From Mesaphorura yosii (taxonomy: Eukaryota > Arthropoda > Collembola > Poduromorpha > Tullbergiidae): 64,000 nt of DNA. The translations under genes and the position numbers were made by a program. Location: NCBI GenBank assembly GCA_009869945.1, contig WIXG01000253.1, positions 1 through 64,000 on the forward strand, read 5' to 3'. The first letter of the stretch is position 1, and each line of letters begins with the position of its first letter. Of this stretch, positions 10,226 through 22,300 are shown in pieces. The notes beneath the pieces are model-generated. The model did not search any database. It worked only from the letters and a program-made list of their open reading frames with translations, and was not told where the DNA came from.

Positions 10226-11995
10226 GATACACCGATGCACGATGAATAACGAAATCTGGAGCTTCGGTGCGTATTCGCCAAGCGTTTGGAGCTGATTGAA
10301 CGATGGCACTTTCATTAAGTCATTATTAAATAAGCCATTTCCCACGCTTTGTGTATTTATAGCGACTCCAAGGCTCAATCGGTAATCCTGTAGACATTAT
10401 TGATAAGTTGTTGTCATTGCTTAACACCGAGAAGCGATGGGCGAGCAACGTGGTCTCTTTATCTGAAGTTCAGAAGGTCAAAATAACATGAAAATGCAGG
10501 CTGCTGCCTGCAGTCATAATCTTCAGAGTTGAGCAAGAAGGGTCTTCAGACGAGATATGTAATCTGCTACGTGTTCGCCGAGGGGCACGACTCGCCAGGT
10601 CGCCTATTATGGGGCAGTCCAAAGTTCATGGCCTAGAAACCCGAATTTCGAAATGTTGGCGACGGTCGAGGGTGTATCGCTTTCTGCATTTCTTTCTTGC
10701 GAAAAATTAGTGCTTGTTGACGTAATTTCTTAAGCTCACAACGTTGCACTGAGATTGAGCCGAAAGTTTACCGCTCCGTGTTGAACGATTATTTCATAAA
10801 ATCTCGACACAAAGCGACCAGACGAAGGTCGTGCGGTGAAAGAAAACGATAGCATCCTCGCCCCAGCTGAGCTATAGAAAAGCATTTGACCTAGCGAAGT
10901 CATCCTGGCATCACACTGTCACGCGACATTTACTGCTGCAGTTGCACCGACTGGTTGAATTCCGTTCCCACGGTTCAGCTAAAACAGGTACATTTTATGG
11001 TACCCTTTGCACTTGTCTGAGTCATAATAGTCGGAGGGGGAGATTGTAGGAAATCAGTGCAAAGGTTCGAGTACCCTTGGGTAAAAGCGCAGTCAAGCTG
11101 AGGGCGAAAGGTTCGAAAATATCGGAAATAAGCGTGCGCGTCCGGAAGCTTCGGACGATTTTTCATTTTTTGCGTCAGTCGAACAGCAGCCAGGACCGAA
11201 CATATGTACGAATTCTGTCTCCTCTCCGTGCGGCTGTGCTGTGCTGTTCTGTGTTCAGTCGTTTTGTGCTCCAACTTCCAACTTGCAACCATTCGTATTC
11301 GTATTCACCCTCAGGTGCCAGCAGCGCTTTGGTAGATTAGAACATAGAAATACACAAAGACGACACTTGCCATAAAACGAGTTCGTTTCGTTGTTCTTCC
11401 AGTTCTCAATCGCAGCAGCTTCAAATCGACAGCACTTGAACCTGACTGCTGGCTTAACTATTCCTTCACACGTTTAGACGTTTAGTTGTAATTACTCGTT
11501 ACTTCGTCCGACTAGTTAGATTAGTAATTCATTCCGTCGTGGCCGTCAAGTTCACCAGTTAATTGAAAAGTGTTGTGGTTAACTGAAAAATGGTTGTTGA
11601 TCGGTAAAATAAAACGCTTGCCCGCTGCGGCCTTGTGCATCATGAATATCATTTAATTGCCCAACTTCAAGAAATATAAGAGGTATTTAATTTCAGTTAT
11701 CGGAGCTCAATTGATCTGATTTGGACACTGGCATGTGTCATTCCAAGTTAAAATGTTCCGAAAGAATAAAACCATAAATGATGGATAGAGCTAAAACCAA
11801 TTTTCCTGCATATGTTACTCAATTCTTATTCGTGTTCTTATCTTATTCCTTATGTCCACTCAGGAAAATCGTCACTTCCACTTCGTGAGGAGAGGAATAC
11901 TAGACACTTGGACTTCGGACTTGATTGTCGAATAAATAATAAATTATTATTTGTCGCTGAACCGCTGTCGATTCTTCGTCATTATTCATCCAATC
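10226..11995. other. Intergenic region and 5' leader of the RING gene
   Basis: No coding exon recognised. The pyrimidine/CT-rich stretch around 11160-11560 may contain the transcription start of the RING gene. A good donor (CCAATC/GTAAGTAAAAG) at 11996 suggests a 5'-untranslated exon ending at 11995, paired with the acceptor at 12299. Confidence 0.45.
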
Positions 11996-12349
11996 GTAAG
12001 TAAAAGAAACCTGTATGGCATTAGCATCGGCTCGATTCGGTCCGGTTATGATCCAAGTATTGCAAAATCAAAAGATAACGTTCTCAGTTCTCGGGCTAAT
12101 TGCAGTTTCACTAATTACCTAATTTCACATGTCACGTAGTGCCCTCCCACTTACTTTTATTGATTTTGATATTTTGTGTGCTAAGAATGGTATGCTTATT
12201 AGGTCTTAACTGTAATGTAAACCGACAAAACTGACTGCAGTTGTGATAAAGCTAAAGGGGCAAGAATGGTGTTAATTCATTGAAGTTTTTGCGTTACAGA
12301 TTCCTACAGCCCGGTGTGCGATCCAAGTGACCCCAACGCCCAACCTATA

Positions 12350-14049
12350 ATGGGATACCCAGTTGACCTGTTCCTCGAGGAAAATATCGACGAGGAATTT
12401 CTCTGCGCAATATGTCACGATGTCTTGCAGGATGTTACAATGATCTCGGCTTGTGAGCATGTATTTTGCAAAACCTGCATTCATGTGTGGCGACAGACCA
12501 AACCAACGTGCCCAATTGACAGACAAGCCATGGTCAAGTTCCAAACTCCGCAGCGATCGTTCTTGAACCTGCTCGGGCGTCTTCGACTTCGTTGTCCATT
12601 CACCAACCTTGGATGCACCAGCACAATCAACATGGGAAATGTGAAGGAGCACGAAGGGAAGTGTGAATCGAACCCGGAGAATCAAACTATTGAGTGTCCC
12701 AGCGGTTGTGGAGTCAGCTACAAAAGGCGAGATGGAAATAGTCATGTTTGCCCTGGAAATGAAGCTCCTGCAGCAGCCACAGCGGTCCCCTGGGCTCTTC
12801 CGGATGGTGTTCCTGAGCTTTTACACCGAGCAAGAAATATTTGGTCGGGAATTTTGGAATGGAACGCAAGGGAAGCAAGGGGAGTCCAAACCAAAGAGCT
12901 TCAATGGTAGGACTGATTTTAATTTATCGATATGAGTTAAAAATGAATATTGTCACTTAATAGTTTTGAACATCCTAATGCTTTAGCTCAGTTTTGGTGG
13001 CTCTCGCAAATCCACACATCCCAGTTACCGGAACTGACTGGCCAAACAGATTGGTCATGCGGCCCTTCCCGAGAAGATTCATGATCGCACCAACTGGAAG
13101 ACCCTTTCCAGGGGTTTTCGGCGAGTCAGATTATATACACTTCGCCTTTCCACAAGGTCCAAACTTGATCGCACTGAAGACAAAATTGGCCGAGTGCTTT
13201 GGATGTATTCAGCTGGAGAATCCACGAAGAATGTGCATTCTTGCGCACAGTCGAAGAGGAGAGACTGATTTCTTCGTGGGAATTATTCCAAGACTGCAAA
13301 CTGCGTTGATACATCACATCACTACATTAATACGAGCCGAGCGAGAGCGGGGTGCTCCTGAAGCAAGACGAACTCCAACTGTTGTACTCAGAGACATAAA
13401 CCGGACCGTGGGAGCTGCCGGATCAATTGCTGCTGCCAGAGTGACAAGAGACTCACTGATCGCTAGCAGACCGGTGTGGGCTAATTCGTCTGTGCGAATC
13501 CTCATCCACAGGAGCGATGATCCACGGTCGCCCCGGCTAAACTCACCACCGGCACGATTTCGATTTCGACAATGGAACCTAGCCGACCTAGACAGCCCAT
13601 CTTCGGTGAATTCCGGACCACCATCGGCACACGCATCTGCACTTCCTCCTCCACCATTACCAAATGGGGTTGTTACTGCTGTTAGTTCCGTTAGACTCGC
13701 TCCGCCGACTCCAGCACCAGCCCCTGCTCCTGCAATTGCCACCTTAAACCCGGTACCTACGCATGATCTCCTGCGCATTCGTATCAGACGCAGCGATATT
13801 GCAAATGCAAGACAGGCGCTTCAGCGCCGCGACAACGACGAAGAGAGACTCACCAGAGTCCAAAGACGTATCGATTACTTGGAAAGAATTCGCAACGATT
13901 TGAGGCACGCTGCACAGCAACAACAGCGTAACGCAGGACGCTCACGTGAAGCTCCAAATCCTTCACCTCCCACTCCCGAAGTCGCAACCCTACCACCAAT
14001 GCCGACTCTATCCAACTCCGGCTCAGGACCACAAGAAGGAGGAAACTGA
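12350..14049 (+). CDS. RING-type E3 ligase, NRDP1/RNF41-like N-terminus
   Basis: Exons 12350-12906 and 12987-14049; 539 residues. The start MGYPVDLFLEENIDEEF lines up with the MGY start of NRDP1 (RNF41), and the frame upstream of it comes from a 5' untranslated exon. The RING has CAIC, CEHVFC, CIHVW and CPID, followed by a TRAF/SIAH-like zinc region (CPFTNLGC, HEGKCE, CPSGCG, HVC). Family members attach ubiquitin to substrates such as receptors. Beyond about residue 135 the similarity stops: a 170-residue middle, a low-complexity Pro/Ala region (PTPAPAPAPA) and a charged, probably coiled segment rich in Arg and Gln (RVQRRIDYLERIRNDLRHA). Total length is well above the 317 residues usual for NRDP1. 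The second exon joins in frame (TG/C, phase 2). Substrates are unknown. Confidence 0.8.
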
Positions 14050-15007
14050 ATACTGAAGACTGAATTTCATCAATGATCTGAACTACGTGCGTTAAATGCG
14101 TAGGGATAATTGTTGTGTTCAGACGTTGTGTCACATACTATTTAATTATTGCTTAATTCACTTGTTAACAAATTGAAAAACTTTATGCTCGTTAAAATTC
14201 AGCTTTGTTTGTGTTGTTAGTCGTTTGTACCATAATTATGATGAAGATTGAAGATGAAATGCAATAAGCAAATGCAATGGCAATATAAAATAGGATTTAG
14301 TATTTGCATGCACTTCGTGTGCGTAACTTCAGTATCTTTTAGACTTGCAGCTTCAGAAGCTAAGAGGCTTTAGAATGCAACTGAACAAGCATTACTTATA
14401 CTACTACTTATACAGTACAGTTACATTACTGTTTCTTGTTTGTATTAACGACACCAAATGTTAGTAGTCAGTAAATAAAAAGTAATTAATTCAGCAAAAA
14501 GGAGATGGAGACTAGACTGCATTAGTGGCTGGAATACCACTTGATATAGATGGAGATGAGTCAAGATGAGCTACATTAAAGTTATTTTTGTACTTTTAAT
14601 TAAGTGACTGATTCCTAGTTATAACTTAAGAGCGCTTATATACGTGAGGTTATTACTCACTAGGTAAAACAGATTGCAGACAAGGAAGATACGAAGAAAA
14701 TAAAAGTAAGATATCCGGAATCCAGACCCTGCTGGCTATTCAAAGTTTAGCATAATTGTTAAGAATGAATTGTTAAGTTAAGATGACTCCTATAAATAAA
14801 AACACAAAATCCAAAAGCTGTTGTGATTGCATTGCGTATATTTTATTCATTCTCATGCATCGTGACTTGGCTAACAAGAACTTAATTGCCAGACAGTAGA
14901 TTTAGTATCCAAATTTCTATACTAATTCTCCGACTACAGCGTAGTAAGGCACTGGAAGCACTTGAAAACATTAATTCGTCCTGAGAGTGCGATGCGAGCA
15001 TTTCAGC
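14050..15007. other. Shared 3' region of two convergent genes
   Basis: Contains forward AATAAA at 14474-14479 and 14795-14800 for the RING gene and reversed signals at 14842-14847 for the F-box gene. No coding exon was seen. Confidence 0.6.
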
Positions 15008-16938
15008 TTAAAATAGTTTTACATCACAATTTGGGTACATGTTCTTCAATTCCTCTAGCCTTAATTGAACTAGGTCGAACGGCTCGTCAGCTTGCTCCTT
15101 GAGAAACCTGGCATCAACGTGAATTTCTTGAAGTTTAGGAATGTGTCGAAGGATTGTCTTCACATCCAGTCTGGGAGTGGCATGGTCGCATAACCTCCTT
15201 AATGGTGGCAATTTGAGAATCTTCAAACCTGAAACGGTACGCAAAATATGTAAGAAGGATTTGAGACCGCTCGTTCATATTTGATTACGATTACTCACTT
15301 TGAATCTTGCTGACCAAATCAGGAACATCAGACGCGTCGGAAGATATCTCAGAAATCACCTCACCCAACCAATCGTGAACATAATTTGAGATAACGAGCT
15401 CCACAATACTATCAATCTCCTCTAGCAGTGTCTTCAGAATTATTTTACACTTCTCCTTCGTCAGAGTTGTGATTTGATTATCCAGATGCAATTTCTTGAT
15501 GTTGGGATACAAAACATGAATTTGATTGATGCTCTCCTTCAGCGAGATTGGGAAGCCAATATGATCGGGTTGAAATTGGAAATCGATGGAGTAGTTGATG
15601 ACAAAATGTAGTGTTGAGACTGACGCAAAGTTGATGCTGCCAATGAACGGGTTGTCGTACCAAGCGACGTTCTGATCCTCTTGCAGCTGATACGCCTGCC
15701 AATCTTCGAACTCTGTGCTCAGATACACACAAGTTCCCAAGTTTGTCGTGACTGACTGTAGAGCCGGAAACTTTTGTGGTGCCATCATCAGGTTGTCCAA
15801 TTTAATAAAGCTCGGTTCCAGGTGCATGCAATGGCTCCAGTCGACCTTGTACGACAGGTGTGTCACCTTTGGCAATGTTGGCATGTTCAGCGGAAAGGGA
15901 TTGGCAAATGAATTGCTGGATGGAACGAATTCAAATTCAAGCGAAGTCAGATTGAGGCACTTGGTTCGTATGAATTGGCTGATAAAGTTTGTGGGGATAT
16001 CATGAACACCATTCTCGATGCGTAATGTTAAATCCCGGACGTTCTCCAATGGCAGAGGAGAGAACGCGGTGTTCAAGTAGTCAATCGGGTCGATGTGCAG
16101 TGACCTCAAGTTGTGCAAGCCCGTAATGGCATTCAACGAGTTTGTTATACGACGGCCGTCCAACGTCATATCAAATAGTCTCCTAGTCACGTTCAGATTC
16201 TTCAACTTCGGTGCCGAGTTTAGAATTTGCGTCAGGATGACGGGACTGATGTGAACTTGACCAAACTCGAGCGTTTGCAGCTCAGGGAATGATGGTTCGT
16301 CCAAGATCACCGAGCTCGAGAAGTTCTCGGGCTTGGCATGAACACATATAACCAACTCACGCAGGCCAGGTGATATTGTCTGAATCAATTTCATAACTCG
16401 AATCCATTCAGAGTGCTCCAAATCCTCAGACTGCTTCACGAGGCATTTAAACACAAAGGAATAGATGCATTTTGGGCCTCGTAAGTTGACTAATTCAGTT
16501 GCGCAGTCGATGATACCGTTTGTAGACTTCGCAGTCTCTTCTCCATACTTCAAGCTGAAACTCAAGTTGAATTGAGGGCCGTCAAGATGGTCATCGCCTG
16601 CACCGTCTTTGTGTAGTTTACACAATTCGAACTGTTTCAAAGCTCCCAGGTACTCTTTGATATTTGACCCGTCCAGTAATATTGTACAATTTCGGGATCG
16701 AAGGACCGGCATGACCCTCGAATTCCACGTTTGACTGACCAACCGACATGTGAGTAATGTGCTTGTTCTCAGGCATTGAAATATTTTCTTTACAATCTAG
16801 AAAATCACAACGGGCACATCGCTTCAGTCGTTTGAAGTTGAGTAAGAACTGTTCATTTGTGATCTGGGCACTTACCAAATCGATTTCGAGGGGATTGATC
16901 TTAACGAGCTCGTGGTCGTCTGCGATAATTGGTTCCAT
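15008..16938 (-). CDS. F-box / leucine-rich repeat protein
   Basis: Three exons, 16938-16876, 16796-15299 and 15228-15008; 593 residues. The 21-residue first exon ends NPLEIDL, and splicing to exon 2 yields IVKKIFQCLRTSTLLTCRLVSQTW, an F-box (Skp1-binding helix set with the LVSxxW ending). The remainder contains irregular leucine-rich repeats (L-x-x-L-x-L, e.g. LRSLHIDPI, LENVRDLTLRIE, LKILKLPPLRRL). F-box proteins recruit substrates to SCF ubiquitin ligases. The unspliced frame skips the F-box, which is why the intron GTAAGTGCC...TTTTCTAG is convincing. It has the same exon layout as the gene at 43849-46009: short acidic leader, one long exon, short last exon with a final repeat. The target protein is unknown. 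Confidence 0.85.
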
Positions 16939-19357
16939 TTTCACGGCTTTTATTGATTAAGAGGATGAGCAATACTACAAATGAAGGATTTACACCGTCC
17001 GGAGCCCAACCTTAACCCATTTCATGTTTATGTTAATCACTTCCTTTCATTTTCTAAAATCTCCCACTTCTTCGTCTTCAAATTCTTTGTTTACGTCAGC
17101 TTCAGTCCATTGTAATCCCACCAGCAGTGCCTTCTTTTCTCAAAGACAACAATTCGGTAGTTAGAATTTAGCTATAGGGAATGTCTAGAAATTCACCAAC
17201 GTTTGCAGGTTTCCATTTTAGTATTCTTACAACATAATCTTCACATTCAGCAAGCGTAGAGCAAAAATTAGACCAACTCAACACGTGAGAATGTATTCCC
17301 GTGATTGAACGAAAATAAAAGCAAGCTATTGGCGTCAAGAAACTCCCTTACAAATCTCTGCGACTGAGAACTCATACGAATCATATGAATGAATAATGTT
17401 GGTCGATTGTTGTCTTTTTGTAAAAATTAGTGCGCAATAATTAGTCGATAATTATTGCGTTTCATGCTCATGATTTCCTTCAATGGAGCGTGTGTTGTGT
17501 GAAGTGAAGCAACCAGCAACAGACTGCTTCCAAAAACGGTAGTCATTTGTTAATTAAGATTTTACTCTCAGCTTATCAATAGGCCTGCCTTACTCGGAAG
17601 TGCCATCGTCAAATGATTGCGTGCATTGCGTGCGTTCAGTCACTGTAATTAAATTTAAATCTGGCACTTGTGCAATAATTCGCAGTGCAGCATTAGTGCC
17701 CATTGCATAATCAGAAACCACAACCCCTCCCATCATCATCATCGAGCTTTGCATCTAATTTGCATGCTTATTTCCATCACCGTCATCATAATCTTTGCCG
17801 CAATCGCAATCCTCAGCCACGATTACACGCTCTTCCTCGCAATAAATCCCAAAATCTCGCTGACCACATCACGCTCACGCTACGAATAGCCTAAGTGCTT
17901 TCGTAGCATCGCAGCACATCTCCTCACGAAAATCGAGACTCACAGTCCGTCGGCCTGCATGAAGTCTGTAGTCTACATCACAATCGCCGTCGCAATCTTT
18001 CAGATCGGTCTCTCGATTCAATTTTCACAGAGGATTTCAATAAATCTCCTCTCGTGTCGTGTCTCATCTTCTCCACAATCAAAAAGACGTCAAAGCGTTC
18101 GTTCACATTATCAAATGCACAGCCCACCCTGAACGGACATCGATTCAGATTGCAAATGACCACAACTCTGTAGTATGCAAAGGATCTGAATTCTGAATCG
18201 CATGAATGCAGCAGCGGCAACAGCAACAATCGAGGATCGACGATCGAGATGTGGTAATATTACGTTTCATGCGTCTGCACCTGCGTAAAGCACAAGGCAG
18301 GACACAGGATATAAGTATAGTATAGAATATCATTCGCATTGTTGCTGCATTGTTGACGCACGACTTACTTTTATAATGCATCTTTTATTCTCGGTACGAG
18401 ATAAAAATTCGTCATCATCAGCGCTGTACTCTGGCTCTTGAGCTTAGTGCGGTGAGAACAGTTACAAGCGAAGCTGAAGCCAAGAACGAGCACACCGACC
18501 AGCCAGCCGAGCCCAGCAACAATCTCAATCATATTTTGTATTATTGCAGCATTGCATTTAATAAAATTCTCGCTCCCAAGACGCAAGTGTTAATCTGTGT
18601 CTGTGCTCTGTGGGATGTGATCTCGAGTCTCGAAGTAGTCACAGTCGCGTATCGCAGTCAGCAGTCAAATCGAAGTCGAAGTGGAAGAGAAACTTCTTTT
18701 CGTTCTTCGCACTGCGGTGTTTGGTGCTCTGTGTACTTAATAACGGTTTTTCCTTTCCTATGTACACTCGTCGTCGATAGTGGTGCACTGCAGCAGGGCT
18801 GCACAAACCTACTTTCTAACTTAAATATCATTAGCTACATTAAGATCATGTACCGCCGCCGCAGTGATGCGAATGCGATCTTAATTCTTAATGTTCGAGT
18901 AGTTGGTAGTTGAGCAATAAACACTCAAAGGATATCGACGACCACATCATTCACTCATTGTACTCGTCATCTTCACTTCTTCAAAGAGCTGCGCATCGTT
19001 TAATGGTGCTAGCGCCTGTATCTTTCTTCTGTTTCTGTGTCCGGGTGGGTTCTATCGTCTCACCTCATCCCGTCAGGTGAAGTGAAGTGAAAATACGTTC
19101 CTGCGCCTGCACCAACTGCACCTGCTCCTGTGCATCCTGTCTCCTGTCCTGTCTCAGTATTCAGTCGTCTCAGTGCCGTGTTCCAATAAAGTGTTCGTGC
19201 CAATTGCTAGAAACTCATATCAGCATCAGCACGTCAGTGCAGTGGTAGTGGAAGTGAAAGATCAGTCAGTGATGGTGAAATGGTGAAGCCGTGATCACTG
19301 ATCGATCGATCATGTAACTCAGGGAATCGCGAATCGCATTGCATTGCAATCGCAAGT
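16939..19357. other. Upstream region of the multi-inhibitor gene
   Basis: About 2.4 kb with no supported coding exon. Open frames around 17668-17894 and 18452-18913 begin at non-ATG codons or are His/Ser-rich and lack domain signs. The part 18400-19357 is likely promoter and 5' untranslated leader, with several upstream ATGs. Confidence 0.45.
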
Positions 19358-22300
19358 ATGCAGGTTAGAATTTACGGTCAGCGAAGAGCAACCACGCGGC
19401 AGCAGATGCAGCAGTGCTTTCTAGTCCTCCTAATTACGGCACTCGTTTCACGAAATCAAATTCAAGGTAAGCATCATACAAACGCAGGACAGGCACACGC
19501 CAATCGCTCTCTCACGGCACGGCATGACTTGTTATAAATTTATTAATGGCATGGGCAAAAGTCAGCGCTCAATGACAGAAAATTAATTAAGGTTAACTGG
19601 TGATCTTGTTTTGCGTTTGCTTTGTATTTCATTCTGTTTAAGGAAATAAAATTAAAAGGTAACTTTTGTAACGAGAGTAATGCAATGCAGACACAATCGC
19701 ATTTTTAGCGAATGGCAAAGGCGATAATTGAAAGGTCATAAATTAAGCTCGGTCCGCTGAGGTATTTTTGTAATAGTACAGCATGTGGCAATAAATAGCC
19801 GTGTCTGTGGCAAAGCTGAGATGGGCGTGGGTGTGGTTCAATCCATAAACTGATCTTTTGCTCGCTCGGCTCTGCTTGGCCCAAGACAAGACAATTCTGC
19901 AAATCATTGAGCACGATCGCATCGTTTTTGCATAAATGTAACATTGACACCGTGGCTTGCCGTGGCGTGGCAAATCAGGCTAATTGCACAAAAATGATCT
20001 AGAAGTGAAATCCAGTCAGCTTCCAGGATACGCGAACGCATTCGAGGCGTTGAGAGAAAAAAAAGGCAAAAAATGAGATTATGACCGACGCCAAAACAAA
20101 TTCAACCTGCGCTGCAATGTGCAATAAATAAATTCCTCAACTCAAATCCTTCTTTGCGTCTATCTACTTCCTCATTCCTTGAATTATGATCTCGTTTAAT
20201 TGAATTCAGAATTCGCACTCGCAGTTTTTAAATTTTAATAATGGGTTTGAGGTATTTCGCCCCATACGGTTTGTGGTCTGTGGCATGGTTTGCTGCATTT
20301 TCATTAGTTTTCTGCATCCGTGCGATCTAAATCCCAAAATTGCGATGAAACGAAATGCGAACTGCAGCGTGCTGCGTTTTACGAAAGTAAACCATTAATC
20401 AAACCTATTTTGCAGCTTGTCTTCCATCGCCATGCCACGAACTTGCCTCCGAGCCTCCGAGCAGAGTCTAAACAGCACGGTCCTGAACGGATTATCTAAT
20501 TGTAGCTTTCGGCGACAGCAATTAAAATTACTGTCAAAACAAAAGTAAAAGTTCAATTAACAAGTCGTTAGCATTAGCATTTAGATCGCGTACTCACGCG
20601 CGCGTTTGAAAGTTGTTCACTGACTTCACAAAACTTCGCAATGCAAATAGCGGCATTATTATGATCGCGATTATGACTATGTGTAATTGGTAATTTTAAA
20701 TTTGAAGGTCTGAAGGATGGAGAATGTCCTGCAATTAAGTCATCTGCATCCGTAAATTGTGATAATTCCGCAAGATCCGCATCAGCAGCAGCAGCGAGTT
20801 GTGTGGTGGACGAAGACTGTCCCGGCAGCTACGACAAATGCTGCCACGACGGATGCTCGTTTTTCTGCACGCAGAGCCTCGTCTCAGGTGGGTCCCGAAA
20901 CTGCGTTGGTGGTTTTGCGCAACGATTAACCGCAATTTGAACTGTTCGCTGAAAATTAGCATTGCTCGCGTTTCTACGCGAATAAATTAGAAAACCCTTC
21001 AACTCGCTCGAGTCCAAATACCAAGTTAAATACTGTAATTGCACGCTGCGCCGCTTGGCTACTCACTTGCGACAAAACGGCAAGGCATGGCGTAGGTTCT
21101 CTCGAAGACGTGCTCCTGCACTGAATGACTGGGCTTCGCGTTTTGAAGGCACACGCCCAGCTTTGTTTGTGCTTTGTTTGCGTTGGCACTGACACAAACT
21201 AAACTGCGTAGAAATTGCAACTGTTCCAATTAAGTCATTTTGTGTGTTTTTTAAGGTTGTGAGCAAACTCGCCGTCAAGCACGCGTACTCAATAGCTTGG
21301 AACCAAATTGTGATAGAAATGGAAACTTTGAACCTGTCCAATGCGCGACCGTGGACGGCGTGTCAAAATGCTGGTGCGTAGATGCGTACGGGTTTGAAAT
21401 CGGAGGAACACGAGTTAGCAGTGGGCGCAATACAGTCAACTGCACAAGTAAGATCATCGAAAATGATCACAGAGGTTCGAAGAGCTCGCATTTCTCATCC
21501 CAAACCGTGCAATTTCAGAACCCAATCCGAAGTGTTCGGCCCATCAATGCCGGATGCTCTGCCCGCAAGGATTCGAGGTTGACGAGAACGGTTGCTCAAT
21601 CTGCTCATGCCGAGATATTTGTCGGGGTGTAAAATGTCCCGGAGATACAATGTGCGAGGTGGTCGAAGTGCCTTGCACGAATGAGCCAAACTGCCCACCG
21701 CAGCCAATGTGCAGAGAAGGACGCACTCTGGACAATGTATGCCCCTTCGGGAAGCCGTTGATCATCCCCGAAAGTGGAAACCCGTACTTGTGCGGAAATG
21801 GTGCTGGGAAGCCGAGCTGTCCGCCTGGCTTCAATTGCAATATCGTCAGCGGTAAGTGCGCTTTCCGTGCTTTCCGTATTTTCATTTGCATGATCACATT
21901 CAACTTTCTTCCGAGATAATTGCTTGCAACTGCATTAACTTTAAACGTGAGTAATGAAATCGAACTGTAAATTTAATAACTTTGCGTGTCGACTGCAGGA
22001 AATGACTACGGAGTTTGTTGCACTCGAACAATGACACTCGAGAAGATCGGAAGTTGTCCGGTTGTAACACGCGCTGAGTCGGATGACAACTGCACTGAAG
22101 CTTGTCGCGTGGACCTCGACTGTCCCGGCACGGAGAAATGTTGCCCAAGTCCGAGCTGCGGGCACACGTGCAGTACGGCGGTGAATCTGACGCTCTGCCT
22201 GCAACAGCGACAAATCAGTCTGCTCCTCACGACGAAAGAGGAGGACGACAAGGGCTACATTCCACAGTGCGACGAGAACGGACTTTTCATCGCCAAGCAA

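Noticed and set aside
11050..11110. GGTTCGAGT string resembling a tRNA T-loop
   Set aside because: No flanking acceptor stem, anticodon arm or D-loop could be drawn.
17668..17894. His-rich frames in the upstream region
   Set aside because: They start at non-ATG codons or lack any domain; the His runs come from a CAT repeat.
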